In this document: positions 21,185 to 33,741 of the stretch, in pieces
Numbering within the stretch: the first letter of the stretch is position 1
Layout: every line of letters begins with the position of its first letter
Position numbers and translations under genes: made by a program
The notes under the pieces: generated by a model
What the model was told of the DNA's origin: nothing
What the model saw: only the letters and a program-made list of their open reading frames with translations
Databases searched by the model: none
Assembly: GCA_003952965.2 (NCBI GenBank)
Contig: CM025855.1
Location: forward strand, 26,331,613-26,395,612
Direction of reading: 5' to 3'
Length of the DNA stretch: 64,000 bases
From: Morella rubra
Lineage: Eukaryota; Streptophyta; Magnoliopsida; Fagales; Myricaceae

Positions 21185-24100
21185 ATGGTATCAGAGCACC
21201 CATCGGATTAACCTCCTTTCCCGATCCTGCTCCTTTTTCTTTTCCCATGGCCACCGACGCTTCTTCCATTCTTCTCCCTTTCAATACTCTCATCCACATG
21301 ATCACTATCAAGCTCTCTTCCACCAATTATCTTATCTGGCATAGCCTCATTCTTCCCCTCATTGAGAACCAAGATTTACTTGGTCATATTGATGGTTCCA
21401 TCGACCCACCCCCGAAATTTGAACCTGCCACCTCTCAGACATCCACCAACAAATACCTGGCGTGGAGGGCTGCTGACCAACGCCTCCTCTGTCTTCTTCA
21501 TTCCTCTCTCACTGAAGAGGCCTTGGCTGAAATCGTTGGTCTCTCCATTGCCCAAGAGGTTTGGCTTGCCTTGGAGACCACTTTCAATCATCGGTTTAAA
21601 GCCTGAGAGATTCATCTCAAAAATGATCTGCAGTTAATGAAGAGAGGCACCAGATCTGTGGCTGATTTTGCTCGGACCTTCAAACACCTTTGTGATCAGC
21701 TTCATGCCATCGGTCATCCGGTTGATGACACCGACAAGGTGCACTGGTTCCTTTGCGGACTCGGTACCAATTTCTCGAGCTTCTCCTATGCTCAAATGGC
21801 TCTCACCCCTCTGCCCACCTTTGCCGATCTTGTCTCCAAAGCTGAGAGCTTTGAGATCTTTCAGAGGTCCCTTGAGCCCACTATCCCCTGCTGCCGCGTT
21901 CACTGCCTCCTCCAATGGATCCCACCAGCACCATTCTTCTCGCACTAACAATGGACGGCCCAACAGCCATAGGCGCAACAACTCCTCTCGTGGTCGCCAC
22001 AACTCTTCTGGTCATGGGCGCCGTCCTCCCCGTTGTTAGATCTGTCGCATTGAAGGCCACTACGCTGACCGGTGCAACCAGCGGTACACCCGTAGTGACT
22101 CTGCTGCCCATCTTGCCGAAGCATTCACTGGGTCTTGTTCTCTCACTGACCCTGCAAGCTCTGAGTGGTTTTTAAGACACTGGGGCTTCCGCCCACATGT
22201 CTAATGATCCCTCTATTTTGGATCAACCCACACCATACGTTGGTAAGGACTCTGTCATAGTGGGGAAATGGTGCCTCCTTACCTATCACGCATACTGGTA
22301 GTCTCTCCCCTGCTCCCAATGTTAATTTATTAAATGTCCTAGTTGTTCCACACCTAACCAAAAATTTACTTTCGATTAGTAAATTAACATCTGATTTTCC
22401 TTTGGTTGTTACCTTTATTGACAATCTTTTTTCTATTCAGAATCGTCAAACAAGAAGGGTGGTAGCAACCGGTAAGAGGGTTGGTGGCTTATATGTGCTA
22501 GAGCATGGCAACTCGGCCTTTATTTCTACTCTCAACAATAAAACATTACATGCTTCCTATGATTTATGGCATGCTCGCCTTGGACATGCAAATCATTCTA
22601 TTATATCTTCTCTAAATAAAAAAGGTCATCTTTATCTTACCTCTTTGTTGCCATCTCCTCAATTATGTAGTACATGTCAACTTGCAAAAAAATCATCGCT
22701 TGTCATATCCGCGTAATGACCGTAGGTCCTCCTCAATTTTAGACCTTATTCATTGCGATATTTGGGGTCCTGCCCCGGTCAAATCCAATTCGGGTTTTAC
22801 ATATTATGTCATTTTTCTTGATGATTACTCCCGCTTTACTTGGCTTTATCCTTTAAAATTTAAATATGATTTTTACAATGTTTTCATCCAATTTCAAAAT
22901 TTTGTGGAGACTCAACATTCTACTTGTATTAAAATCTTCCAAAGCGATGGTGGGGGTGAATTCACTAGCTCCTGCATTATTGCTCATCTTCGTACCTCCG
23001 ACATTCATCATCAACTTTCCTGTCCCTATGCACCTGCCCAAAACGGTCGAGCGGAACAGAAACACCGCCATGTGACTGAAACTGGTCTCGCCCTCCTTTT
23101 TCACTCTCACCTCTCTCCTCGCTTCTGGGTTGATGCCTTTAGCATTGTGGCTTACGTCATCAACCGTTTTGCCTACTCCTCTTGTTGGTGGTAAGTCTCC
23201 CTTTGAGCTTTTGTACTGTTCATCTCCTAATTATGCTAATTTTCACCCCTTTGGTTGTCGTGTTTATCCTTGTTTGCGTGATTATATGCCTAATAAATTC
23301 TCTCATCGCAGTATTCCTTGCATTTTTTTAGGCGATAGTCCCTCTTATAAAGGCTTTCGCTGTTTTGATCCCCTTACCTCTAGGCTCTATATCACCCGTC
23401 ATGCTCAATTTGATGAACATCATTACCCCTCCCTCTCTACCTCCCCGGTCAACCCTTTACTTCCCTCCACTATTCAAATTTTTTGGAACCTAGTCTTCTC
23501 CGCAGTGCATCTGCTTCTTTATCTCCTGCACCCCATTCTCCCTCTATTACTCAGTCCGGCTCCAATGCGTGTGCTATCTGTATTGATCCTATCTATGAGC
23601 CTCTGCAGGATACTGATCCTTTTTTAGGTTCCTCTAGCCCTCCCTCTCCTGCGGCCCCGATGGCTCATCCTGAGACCTAGACGACTCCTCCTGTTCTCAG
23701 CTCGCATCCCATGCTCACCCTTGCTAAGGCTGGTGTTTTTAAGACTTGTCATCCTGCGGATCTTGCTGTCTTGGGCTCCTCTGGCCTTCTTTCGGCCCTT
23801 CTTGCCTCCACTGAGCCTAAAGGCTTCCAATCTGCTGCTAAGAATCCTGCATGGCTTGCCGCTATGGATGAAGAAGTTCAAGCTCTTCAACATAATCGCA
23901 CTTGGATTTTGGTCCCTCATCCTGCCAACACCAACATTGTGGGCTCCAAATGGGTGTTTCAGACCAAATACCTTCTTGATGGCTCCATTGAAAGGCTCAA
24001 AGCTCGCCTTGTCGCTAAAGGTTACACACAGGTACCTGGTCTTGACTACAGTGATACTTTTAGCCTTGAAGGCTACTACTATTCGTGTTGTACTTTCTCT

Positions 24101-25354
24101 TGCTGTGGCCAATCGCTGGCCCCTTCACCAACTGGATGTCAAGAATGCCTTCCTCAATGACCATCTCACTGAAACTGTGTATATGAAACAGCCTCCTAGC
24201 TACATTGATCCTCGTTTCCCTAATCATGTCTGTCAATTGAAGAAAGCTCTATATGGTCTCAAGCAAGCTCCTCGTGCCTGGTTTCAGCATTTCAGCTCTT
24301 TTCTTCTCCACCTTGGGTTCACTTGTAGTCGTGCTGACCCATCTCTATTTGTCTTTCATAAGCATTCTGCAGTTATCTATTTGCTTCTTTATGTTGATGA
24401 CATCATTATTACTGGAAACAACTCATCTCTTCTTGACAGCTTTACTCGTAAACTCCATTCTGAGTTTGCCACCAAAGATTTGGGTTCTTTCAGCTACTTT
24501 CTTGGCCTTGAAGCCTCGCCTGTTGCTGATGGTTTCTTTCTTAGTCAGTTGAAATATGCTCGTGACATTCTCACTCACGCTCAGCTACTTGACAGCAAAC
24601 CGGTTGCAACTCCCATAGTTGTCTCTCAGCATTTGTCTGCTGATGGTCCTCCGTTCTCTGATCCAACTATTTACCGGTCTCTTTTTGGTGCTCTTCAATA
24701 CTTGACCATCACGCGCCCTGATCTCTCTCATGCTGTCAACTCTGTTAGCTAATTTCTACATGCTCCCACTGAAGACCACTTTCTGGCGGTTAAGCGTATT
24801 CTTCGTTATGTCAAAGGCACTCTCCATTTTGGCTTTCAAATTCGCCGCTCTGCCATTCTTGGTACTCTTATTGCCTATTCTGATGCTGACTGGGCTGGCT
24901 GTCCCGACACTTGTCGCTCTACTTCAGGCTACTCTATTTATCTTTGCAACACTCTCGTCTCTTGGAGTGCAAAAAAGCAGCCTACTGTTTCTCGTTCTAG
25001 CTGTGAATCTAAGTATCGTGCTCTGGCGCACACTGATGTTGAACTACTTTGGCTCATGCATCTCCTCAGTGATCTTCGAGTTTCTGTTCCCACACCGCCT
25101 CTCCTCTTATGTGACAACAAGAGTGCACTTTTTTGAGCTCTAACCTGATTTCCCATAAGTGCGCCAAACATGTTGAATTAGACTACCATTTCCTTCGCGA
25201 GCTTGTTCTTGCCTGCAAAATTCACACTCAATATGTGCCTTCTCATCTTCAGATTGCCGACATCTTCACCAAAAGTGTTCCTCGGCCTCTCTTTGAATTT
25301 TTTCGCTCCAAGCTTCACGTCCATTCCAATTCAATGCTCAGCTTGCGGGGGGGG

Positions 25355-25560
25355 TGTTGAGGATCATACGCCCATTTCTAAGGCTTGCCATACATAGACC
25401 TATTGACCCTTGATTCTAGTTCATTACCTTGATTCCAGGAGATCCGTTTCCATTGTGTATTCCTCTAATTGAGATGTAATTGATATGTAATTATATTCTA
25501 TGATTATAAATATAGAATACTCACCCACGTTCAAGGTGTGGTGGTTTACCAAACCTTCTC
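25355..25560 (+). repeat. 3' LTR of the plus-strand Copia
   Basis: Begins TGTTGAGGATCATACGCCCA directly after a run of G (polypurine tract) and ends ACCAAACCTTCTC. Confidence 0.9.
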
Positions 25561-26605
25561 TGAAATCACATTAACTAATCAACAATTCACAACTCACTAA
25601 TTTCAATTTTAACAACTTATCAAAAACCAACAGAATCAACATAAACTCTGACCTCCAATCGCTAACAACATAAACATTGACCTCCAATCTCCAAAAAATT
25701 GTCAAAAACCATCTTACAACATCCACCACTGGCTTGGAGGTGGTTGCACAAAAAAAAAAAAATCTGGAGCTTGTATAGTTCTCTCGTCTTACAAAAACCG
25801 AGCAATCACTTAGTCAAACGTTCTAGAAAAAAAATTACCAAGGCCAAAGCTTTAATCAATAGGCTAACTCTTGAGATTAAATTCATATACTTTGTTTGGA
25901 AGGTTTTTTTTTTTTTTTTGAGATCCTATGATGAAAAAGGATTTTGACTGAATTTACTAACCCAGGAAACAAAAAAAGAATTTACCCCAAAAAAAATGCA
26001 AATAGAAATTGAGTTTTTTTTTCTTTCCTTTTTTCATTTTTCCTAAGGTTTTTTTTTTTTGTAAGAAACTTTAATCTGAAATCCGAACTAATTCCTTCTG
26101 GAAGGCTTAAGGGGAACCTAAAACAAAAAATATATAAAAATAAATGGAAGAAAGAAAGAAAGAAAACTGAGGAGATCCTTAAACGCGGGGAGGGTAAGTG
26201 TGAGTACCAGAACAAATGGAACCGAAATGACCCATTCCGGTTCTAATACCCACCGGAACCAACATTTTAATTCTGGTTTCATTCCGGAATGGAATTGGAA
26301 TTTTCAGAAACATAATTCAGAATTTCCGATTCGATTAGAAGGAGAGTGAGAGAAAGTGAGAGAAATTTCAAGGAGGAGGGAGAGGAATCAATCAACATCG
26401 TTTTCTCCATATGGGGCTTCCAACTCCAAGATCAGAGCCACCTCTCTATGACCAAGAACAAGAAGATCAAAAACACCCTCAATTCCAGATCTTGTATTGG
26501 ATCTAAACCTCTCTAGCAAGGGTTCTAATCATGGGTCGAACCCATAACCTAATCTCGTTATTCTTTAGATGTAAACTCATCGAGAACCTCAGGAGGCAAC
26601 GGCAA

Positions 26606-26631
26606 GGAGAGAGAGAGAGAGAGAGAGAGAG
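26606..26631. repeat. GA dinucleotide microsatellite
   Basis: An uninterrupted (GA)n run of about 13 units inside the right half of the hAT element. Confidence 0.9.
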
Positions 26632-27964
26632 GCAACGGTAGGGAGGGTGGGGGGCTGAGACGGCGACGGTGGGGAGAGATTTCAGAAGGCAGCACTCTAC
26701 CGTTTTCAAACTTGCTTGAAGTTGTTTCGTTTTTTTCTAAATTTTTCCTTGAAGTTCGAATAAAGGAGTTCTGACTCAATTCATTCATGCGTGAAGGAAG
26801 GAGTGGAGTCAAACTCCTTCATTCACGCGTGACCTGGGTCAAAACGACACAGGTCATTTCATTTTCTTTTTTTTTTTTCTTTTTTTATGCAGGGCTTAAA
26901 AGCCGTGCATTATGTTTTTTTTTTTAAATACCAAAACCAGTTTCGGAATTTCCCTAAAATGGGTTCCGGTACCGGAATAGGCCGGAACCGGAAATTTCGG
27001 TTTCCACCAGATAAAATTCTCACCCTTAGGGGAGGGAGAAGATTAAAGATTTTTTTTTTTTTAAAAAAAAAAACATAGGGTGAAACGACGCCTTCACCCT
27101 CTGATAATTGAAAAAAAAAAAGGGCAGAGCTTAAGAAGGGGGTAGGCTTAAGAAACTAGCCAGGCCCAAAGGGGGGGCCTGGCCTACCTCGGGGCAAATA
27201 GATGTAAAAAAAAATCTTTAATTTGATAGAATTGAAGGGGGCAGCCACCCTGGGCGCCCACCACTGCATCCGCCATTGGGTCGACTAAATTAAAGTGCCT
27301 GACCTCATAAGAGTGAGTCATGACCCACCGAAGTCCGAATGTGCTCTTGATATATATAGCAGAGGGAAATGCTATTGGAGCACAAGGTTAAATTGTCAAC
27401 GAAGTTTATCTTTATGATTGAGGTTGTCATATTTGTGAAAATGAAGCTGATCTCATTAGCAGAGGCCAAGCATTAAGTCTTTCTTTATTGTCATATGTAA
27501 AAGAATTAGGGCTAAATTACTCCGCTAGTCCCTGAGGTTTGGCCTTTTCCCTAATTGTCCCTAATGTAAGTTTTGTCCTACCGGTACCCCTGTGGTTCGT
27601 GACGTTTCCCAAATTGGTCTTGCCGTCAGTTAGGCCAACGGATGTTGCCCATGTGGCTGACAGCAATCACGTCATATCGAATAAACAGGTGACACATGTT
27701 TAAACATGCCACGTTATTTTTAAAAAAAAACAAATTGTTAACGCATCCAACATGGCATTCCCACGTTGGATTAAAAAAGCCATGTCATGTGTTCGTTAGT
27801 TCTGCCTCCCTCCAACTCCATCCCGACCAAAACAGACGTTAAAAAAAATCCCCCAAATCGAAGCTCACCCAAATCTCCAAATATGCACAGCCCTCTTCCG
27901 TTCGGAGCCAAAGAACCCTAAGTCCTTTACTATTTGATTTTGAATTGATTCACCACATAAACCT

Positions 27965-29894
27965 ATGCCACATTCTCTTTCAATGTCCAGGAGAGTAGTA
28001 TTCGCTTCCTCTGCGAGTGATGCTAGCCATGGTGGAGTGGCATTGGCAGAGCTGGAGGAGGACGACGACTCACGTCTATACTTTTGCGGGCGGAAGGCAC
28101 AGATGAGGACAAGCAAGACAGAGGGGAACCTTGGCAGGAGATTCTTCAGCTGCCCTCGATTTTCAAATAGTAATTCGATGAGTTTGTTTACCCTTTGCTT
28201 TGCTTTTGGATTTAGGCAGTGACCCAACCTAGGATTAGGTGGTAATATGGGTGAGCTTCGATGGGAAGGGCGACTTACAGGCAAGATCATTAAAAACTCG
28301 AACGCCAATTTATGACCTGAGTGCAAGTTCATCTGTGGCAAACTCAAAGGCCAATTTATGACTTTGGATAATGTTGCCATTTCGATTGCTATGCCATTCT
28401 GTCATTGAAATTTATCTAAGTTTATATTATACTTTAAACCATAAAATATTCATGCTTCCAATTCCCTCACAGTTATATATAATCAGTAAGCTTTTTTTAT
28501 TTGCTTTCTAAAATCATGACAACTAACAATGTATTTTAAGAGATTTGTTGCTGAAATATTATATTACTCTAGGAGAGCAAATGTTACTCAAGAGTTGGTG
28601 AGCATTGTAGAGAGTTCTTGGGGGAGCATTCCCGTTGTTATATCCATGAATTTTGACTATAAAGAATTGGCTCACTATCTCTATTCTCTCACTCCCCAAC
28701 AAGATCTAGAGCCAGAAAAAGGCCACCATGGTGCTTCACTTGTTTCCTTCGCAATATATATACTAACATTACTAACATTAGGTAAGAACTTTTTGTCTAA
28801 TCATTCATCAAATTATGTTATGATCATATTGATTAATTAATTTGGATTCTTTTAAATAAAATTCCCCTTTTAATTTGCTCTTGTTTCTGATGCATTTTAA
28901 CAAATAGATATTGATGTGGATTTAATTCAATGTTGTCCACGATCAATTTCACTTTGGATAGAGAGCAATTCTCTCTCTTGTACGTATTAGCTACCACATC
29001 TGAGGCATTCCCAAGCGGAAAGCATCTTGTGTCAATAACTTTGTTTTTATTATCTCTCATTTCCCACAATAATGCCCCAAACTAAAGATATGCCAGAAAT
29101 CCTAGAATTGTTAATATGACCAGTTTCTAGGATTGAATAATTGGACAAGGAACTGACGGTCTGTTGTCAATATCACAATAGTTAACTTGAATATGGTTGG
29201 AAAGTTTTATGGTTGATAGGTGACCACCAAGCCAGTCAAGCATTTCTCTTCAATTGAGTAGTTCGGTATATATACCATTTTCACTCTCTGCATTTCCTTT
29301 TAATTGCAATCCAACTTTCCATCAAGTCATTTCTCTTGTTATTCTTAATTAGAGGTGTCCAAGTTCTTCAACAAATCAACCTTTTGAGATTTATAATTTA
29401 GCACAGAGATTTAACATTTCCAAGTGCAGCTTGCCTTTGATCAACTGTAAAGATATTTTCAGAAAGTAAATGCATTACGAGAACTGCAAATTGCATTGTG
29501 ATAATTGGTTTAGTTACTATAAAGATATCTTCAGAAAGTAAATGAATGCATTATGCCTTTGATCAACTGTAAAGACATGGTTTAGTTACTGTAAATTGCA
29601 TTTATTTGTTCCTTTTTTGTTGCTTGTGCACAGACATTTGGTTTGTAACTTTTTTGAATGGATTGACCCCATTTTTCTTCACGTGGGAAAGATATCATTG
29701 CTAGTATGGAGGAGAAGATTAAGACCATGGAGGTAAAGATTAAGAGCATGGAGGAGGAGATGAAGATCATAGATGAGAAGATGAAGACCATGGAGAAGGA
29801 GCTCCATAAATCGAAGGCAAAGCAAAGGCAACTCAGATTCATTTTTTTTGGGTCCTGGATGCTTGTTGGTTGTATTTGGTTGGTTTGTAGTTAA
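27965..29894 (+). pseudogene. GRF-type zinc-finger, coiled-coil, membrane-anchor protein gene carried in the MULE
   Basis: Exon 1 (about 27965-28169) encodes a Ser/Ala-rich start and the first half of a GRF zinc finger: YFCGRKAQMRTSKT then GRRFFSCP. After an intron (GTAATT donor at 28170; acceptor CACAG near 29630) come CNFFEWID and then a coiled coil of repeated MEEKIKTMEVKIK-type heptads (from about 29706). A hydrophobic C-terminal segment FIFFGSWMLVGCIWLVC follows, ending at 29892-29894. This GRF + coiled coil + TM layout is common in small plant proteins of unknown role, many of them linked to MULEs. The EWID segment and the coiled coil are one base out of frame, and the exon junction phase does not fit cleanly, so I call it broken. 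A different splice pattern is the main alternative. Confidence 0.65.
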
Positions 29895-30607
29895 ACCACT
29901 ACAAAGATGCGTTATTAGTTATTCAATGTATGTTTAGGTGGGTTCCAAGAAGTGTAATTAAATGATGTAATGCTGACCATTTTGTGTGGACATGACTTAT
30001 GGCTTTTTAACAGTTGCTTTGCATTATCTACTTGCTGTGCAAAAGTGCAATTGTCAACTCACTTATGCAATCTTTGGAGGAAAAGATATTGACTCAAGCG
30101 CATGATTTACTTGCTATGGAAAAACAGTTTATTTGGACACCTTAGGTTGGACAGATTGGTAAACCACTACAAATTGTTCAATCTGGACAAATTTGTTGTG
30201 TATTTTGGAGTTTTTTTTACAGAGGTAATCTGGACATTTGGCAGAGATATATAATATGTAAAATTTCATGCACCCAACAGTCTCTAAAATGTCCATTTGA
30301 ATAACAATCAACTTCTTTAATGGCATACTGCCATACATCTTTGTAAAATGACATTCACAGTGGTAATTCCATAGCAACCAATAGCTGCAATACATATGAT
30401 CCTGTCCAAAATATCCCATAAAGCAACAAAATGGTGTTGCAACATCCATTTCCAACAAAATAACTAACAAAATAGTACTGCCACATCCATTTCCAACAAA
30501 ATAACCATGTCCAAAATATCCCAAAATATTGTCCCTAAATAACACAACAAGATTAATTACAAAAAGTATCATCTAATCATATCAGCACCCAAAGTCAGCA
30601 GATCATA

Positions 30608-31200
30608 TTAGCACCCAAAATCGATGATCGCTCTTGCCACTCTATCATGATCCAACCCTTCAATATCAGCTTCATAATTAGCATCTATTCCCTCACCAAT
30701 GGGTACCCCTTCACCCTCCCCATCACCGTCACTAACATCCACCCCTTCAACCTCACCCTCCCCCTCACTAACATACACCCCTTTACCCTCACCCTTCCCT
30801 CCCCTCCCCTTCTCGCTCAGCAACAGGTTGTTGTGCTTTACCTTTCCCCCCACATGTGAGCTACATGGGTTCGTCAGGAACCATATATGGCACACTTAGT
30901 TTGTGCTCCACAAAAATTCTCAATACATCATGCCCATCTCGAGCAATACGATTTATCAGCCTGCACACATCTTTATCATTCTCAAGTGAATTGATCCATT
31001 TCTCAAAGGGTTCCCCATCAAAGTAGCACCACAGGTCCACAGGCTCATGATACTTCAAATCATTTTTTATAAATGTCCAAATATGTGTGACAGATAGGTA
31101 GTCTGGGTCAAAGTTTCTTGCGAGTACAACTTCCCCCCAACATAACTTCCTGACACCTAGCTCAACTAGCCTCCATGATGCGAAAAAATTTTCACCATCT
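30608..31200 (-). pseudogene. MULE transposase-like N-terminal (PB1-like) relic
   Basis: Read on the minus strand from 31200, just after an acceptor-like TTTTTTGTAG. It starts MVKIFSHHGG, the histidine-glycine opening typical of the PB1-like N-terminal domain of plant MULE proteins. The frame then shifts by one base and continues LVELGVRKLCWGEVVLA through VDLWCYFDGEPFEKWIN to VLRIFVEHKLS. A second break leads into an acidic, glycine-rich tail (GEGEVEGVDVSDGDGEGEG). That tail is the usual linker before the catalytic domain, which is absent here. At least two frameshifts make it non-functional. Confidence 0.6.
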
Positions 31201-31833
31201 ACAAAAAAATAAACAGTCGAGGTATAAGATAAAAATAATACATAGGCCTTATTTAGTTAAACCTAAATCAGAAAACAACTAAAAAAGAAAGATCCCACAG
31301 GCCAAATAACACCACATTATCACTCTCACCCCCCCCCCACCACCCCATAGAACCGATAGATAAACAAAACAACACCTCACTAAAAACACTAACAACAGTT
31401 TGTTGAGGGGTGAACCGATGGCTATAATTTCAAAATCCCCCCTCCCCCCTGTGCGCAGGCGAAACACCACCAAAAGAAGGAAAGGAAAAAAAAAACATTT
31501 AATGCCTAAAAGAAGAATGAAACACATAGCAAACGTATTAGCAATCTTCAAGCAAAATATAACATTTTTCTGCATTGACACATTTACATTGAGATCAGAT
31601 GCAAGCTTCCAAATTTCAGAAGGTAAAACAAAAAAAACCATTATCAACATCTTTTACAATGTCACCTTCTAGAGCTATTGGCTGATCTAAAATCAACTCA
31701 ATCAATTTGCCACTGCAAAAAATGATGGTGATTAAGTAAACTTCTTGAAATGACGTTTGGTCTAAATGCAGGGTGTACATGGGAGCCAGAAAGATAATGA
31801 AGTTATGTGCGTCTATAAGTACATTACATATTC

Positions 31834-32016
31834 GTGGTGTTTGTTTGCCAAAATTTTGGGGAATATTCCCAAAATTTTGAGAATCTTTTAGATATTGAGA
31901 TTTATTAGGGTTTGTGAAAAGTTGTAGAGTGTGTTTGTATAGATGTTGGAAATTTTGAAGTGTGTTTGGTTTGTTCGAAATTTTCATACCCTGAATTGTT
32001 GGGTAAACAAACACCA
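31834..32016. mobile_element. Small TIR element (GTGGTGTTTGTTT ends)
   Basis: 183 bp with ends GTGGTGTTTGTTTGCC and the complementary GGTAAACAAACACCAC. It is non-coding, related by its ends to the element at 16108-17238, and lies inside the 6.2-kb MULE. No clear target duplication was read. Confidence 0.6.
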
Positions 32017-33741
32017 CCTGTATATACCAATGTATAGCATGCAAATAGCACATCATTGATATCAGGCTGAATGATAGAACAGATGATATAGCTATGCTCT
32101 GTATTTATACATTTTAAGATGTATACAAAAATTTCAAAATAATTTCAAATTTCACGTGTTCCAACAAGAAAACCCCACGTCACATAAGACTTTCAATTGT
32201 TGAGAGTGGAGTAGAAACAAGGAGCAAGACTTGGTAAGGGAAGTGGCATGATGGGTAGGAGTTTATTTGACAATATCCTTTGATTTTATGTATAGTTCTA
32301 TAATTGTATCTCATCGAGTACATTGTCGCAAGTATCTTCACACTCTATTGGATATGGAAGCAGTGGCTTACAAAAAAACAAGTTGAGTCATAAACCATTT
32401 AAGGCTCCATAAGGAAAAATTGTAGATACCAGCAGTTAAGAAAATCATACATAAAACATGAACTTTCAAACCATGGAACATAGAAGGAATAAGGTCCACT
32501 AGTAAGGAATGTGGTACAAAAACCATTCTTGAAGCAAAAATTTGTGTGAATGAAGGCTTGTTTACACCACCGAATCAATAAATATAAAAGAAGGTTTACT
32601 CCTCCATGGTCTACCATTTACCAGAAGGCTATACACACAATGCACATAGGCCTGATTCAACTACAAGGCCATAAAAAGCAGTGGGAGCCACTTGAAAGAG
32701 CAGCTCAATGTTCTTCCGTATTACATTAAAAAGTCACACGAGAATAAGGATGTGTCGAACATTAAAGCATGAAAGATTTTGACTTATGAGCACTTGAAAC
32801 ATTTATTAATCCAATATGCTTTCTACCTTGAAGTTCACTCGTATGGGTCAAAACACCGATTACAAAACCACAGGGACAATTACATCAGCATGCCAAAAAA
32901 TAATTTCATATCCAGACAAATAAGGAATCACTTCAATATTGACCACATCTTAAATTCATCCTAAACGACAAGAAAATAAACAAAACACCCAACCAAGAGG
33001 GACCACTTGCTTCGGGAAATTCAGACAATGACATAGTGGTCCCCCCGACAACCTCATATGGATACTATCACAATGCACTTTAAAAACCAAAATCACTATA
33101 CACTTTAAACTAGTGCCCATTAAATATCCTTTCGTTGCTGGAAACACACAACAAAAACAAGAAAAATATTTTTGCTGCAGAAGGTTCCAACGCACTAACT
33201 AAATCTCCTTAATCTCCTTCCTTCGTTGACCCAGCAAAAGTTGTCCATGCCTTCATTACTCAGTGGTTCGCGAATAAACGTATCTTCCTTCGTTACTCAG
33301 TAACTATGCGTGAATAAACGTATCTTCCTTCGTTACTCAGTGGTTCGCGAAGATTCTATCTGTTCACAAGCTAGGGTTCCGAATTTGGGGCTTTTTTAGT
33401 TTCGAATGATACACATGGAATTTGGGGTCATTACTTTAATGCGAAATTACAACTTTCGGTCTTGCCTTTTGCGCGGGCACCCAGTCACGTATTACATGCT
33501 GTATTATTTTACAATTTTTTTTAATGACATGGCATGTTTAAACACGTGTCGCCTGTTTATTCGCTATGACGTGGTTGCCGTCAGCCACGTGGGCAACTTC
33601 TGTTGGCCTATCTGACGGCTGGACCAATTTGGGAAATGTCACAAACCACAGGGGTACCGGTAGGACAAAACTTACCTTAGGGACCAATTGGAGAAAAGGG
33701 CAAATCTCAGGGATTGGTGGAGTAATTTAGCCAAGAATTAG

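Larger units (their letters stand above)
20979..25560 (+). mobile_element. Copia LTR retrotransposon (short-LTR, RE1-like), broken
   Basis: LTRs of about 206 bp at 20979-21184 and 25355-25560. The primer site TGGTATCAGAGC lies at 21186-21197, and a G-rich polypurine tract just before 25355. Gag lies in about 21250-22060, integrase in about 22500-23400, reverse transcriptase in about 23850-24760 (MDVK..LN and LYVDDI boxes) and RNase H up to about 25310. The LTRs differ at roughly seven positions (about 3-4 percent by eye), so it is of moderate age, of the order of one to several million years depending on the rate. The flanking duplication is imperfect (AAAAT/GAAAT). It is broken, with several breaks. 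It sits inside the hAT and is younger than it. Confidence 0.92.
20812..27278. mobile_element. hAT element containing a nested Copia
   Basis: Ends CAGTGGCGGAACCAGG and (complement) CAATGGCGGATGCAG are bordered by an 8-bp direct repeat GGTCGACT at 20804-20811 and 27279-27286. The uninterrupted spacer is seen at 13366-13380, confirming the insertion. Without the Copia (20979-25560) the element is about 1.9 kb and shows no transposase, so it is non-autonomous. The right half (25561-27278) is AT-rich with homopolymers, a GA dinucleotide run at 26606-26631, and short CCGGAACC repeats near 26220-27000. Confidence 0.88.
27510..33732. mobile_element. 6.2-kb MULE with gene cargo (Pack-MULE-like)
   Basis: Terminal inverted repeats of about 210 bp: the left end GGCTAAATTACTCCGC is mirrored at the right by GTGGAGTAATTTAGCC, and complementarity runs to about 27722/33522. 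The 9-bp direct repeat AAGAATTAG lies at 27501-27509 and 33733-33741. The empty site is visible at 13590-13600, where the spacer is continuous. Inside are a GRF zinc-finger gene relic (plus strand) and the N-terminal part of a MULE transposase-like protein (minus strand). No DDE catalytic domain or SWIM finger was found, so it cannot supply its own transposase. The rest (28400-29600, 31210-31830 and 32020-33520) shows no recognisable gene. Termini resemble those of the foldback element at 10577-11495. Confidence 0.88.

Noticed and set aside
28529-28840. 103-codon ORF inside the MULE, possibly an extra GRF-gene exon
   Set aside because: No similarity to GRF proteins or other families; it lies within the presumed intron and has no supporting splice sites that I could rely on.
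30647-30899. Plus-strand Pro/Thr/Ser-rich ORFs resembling cell-wall proteins
   Set aside because: They are the antisense of the acidic Gly/Glu/Asp-rich linker of the MULE N-terminal relic.
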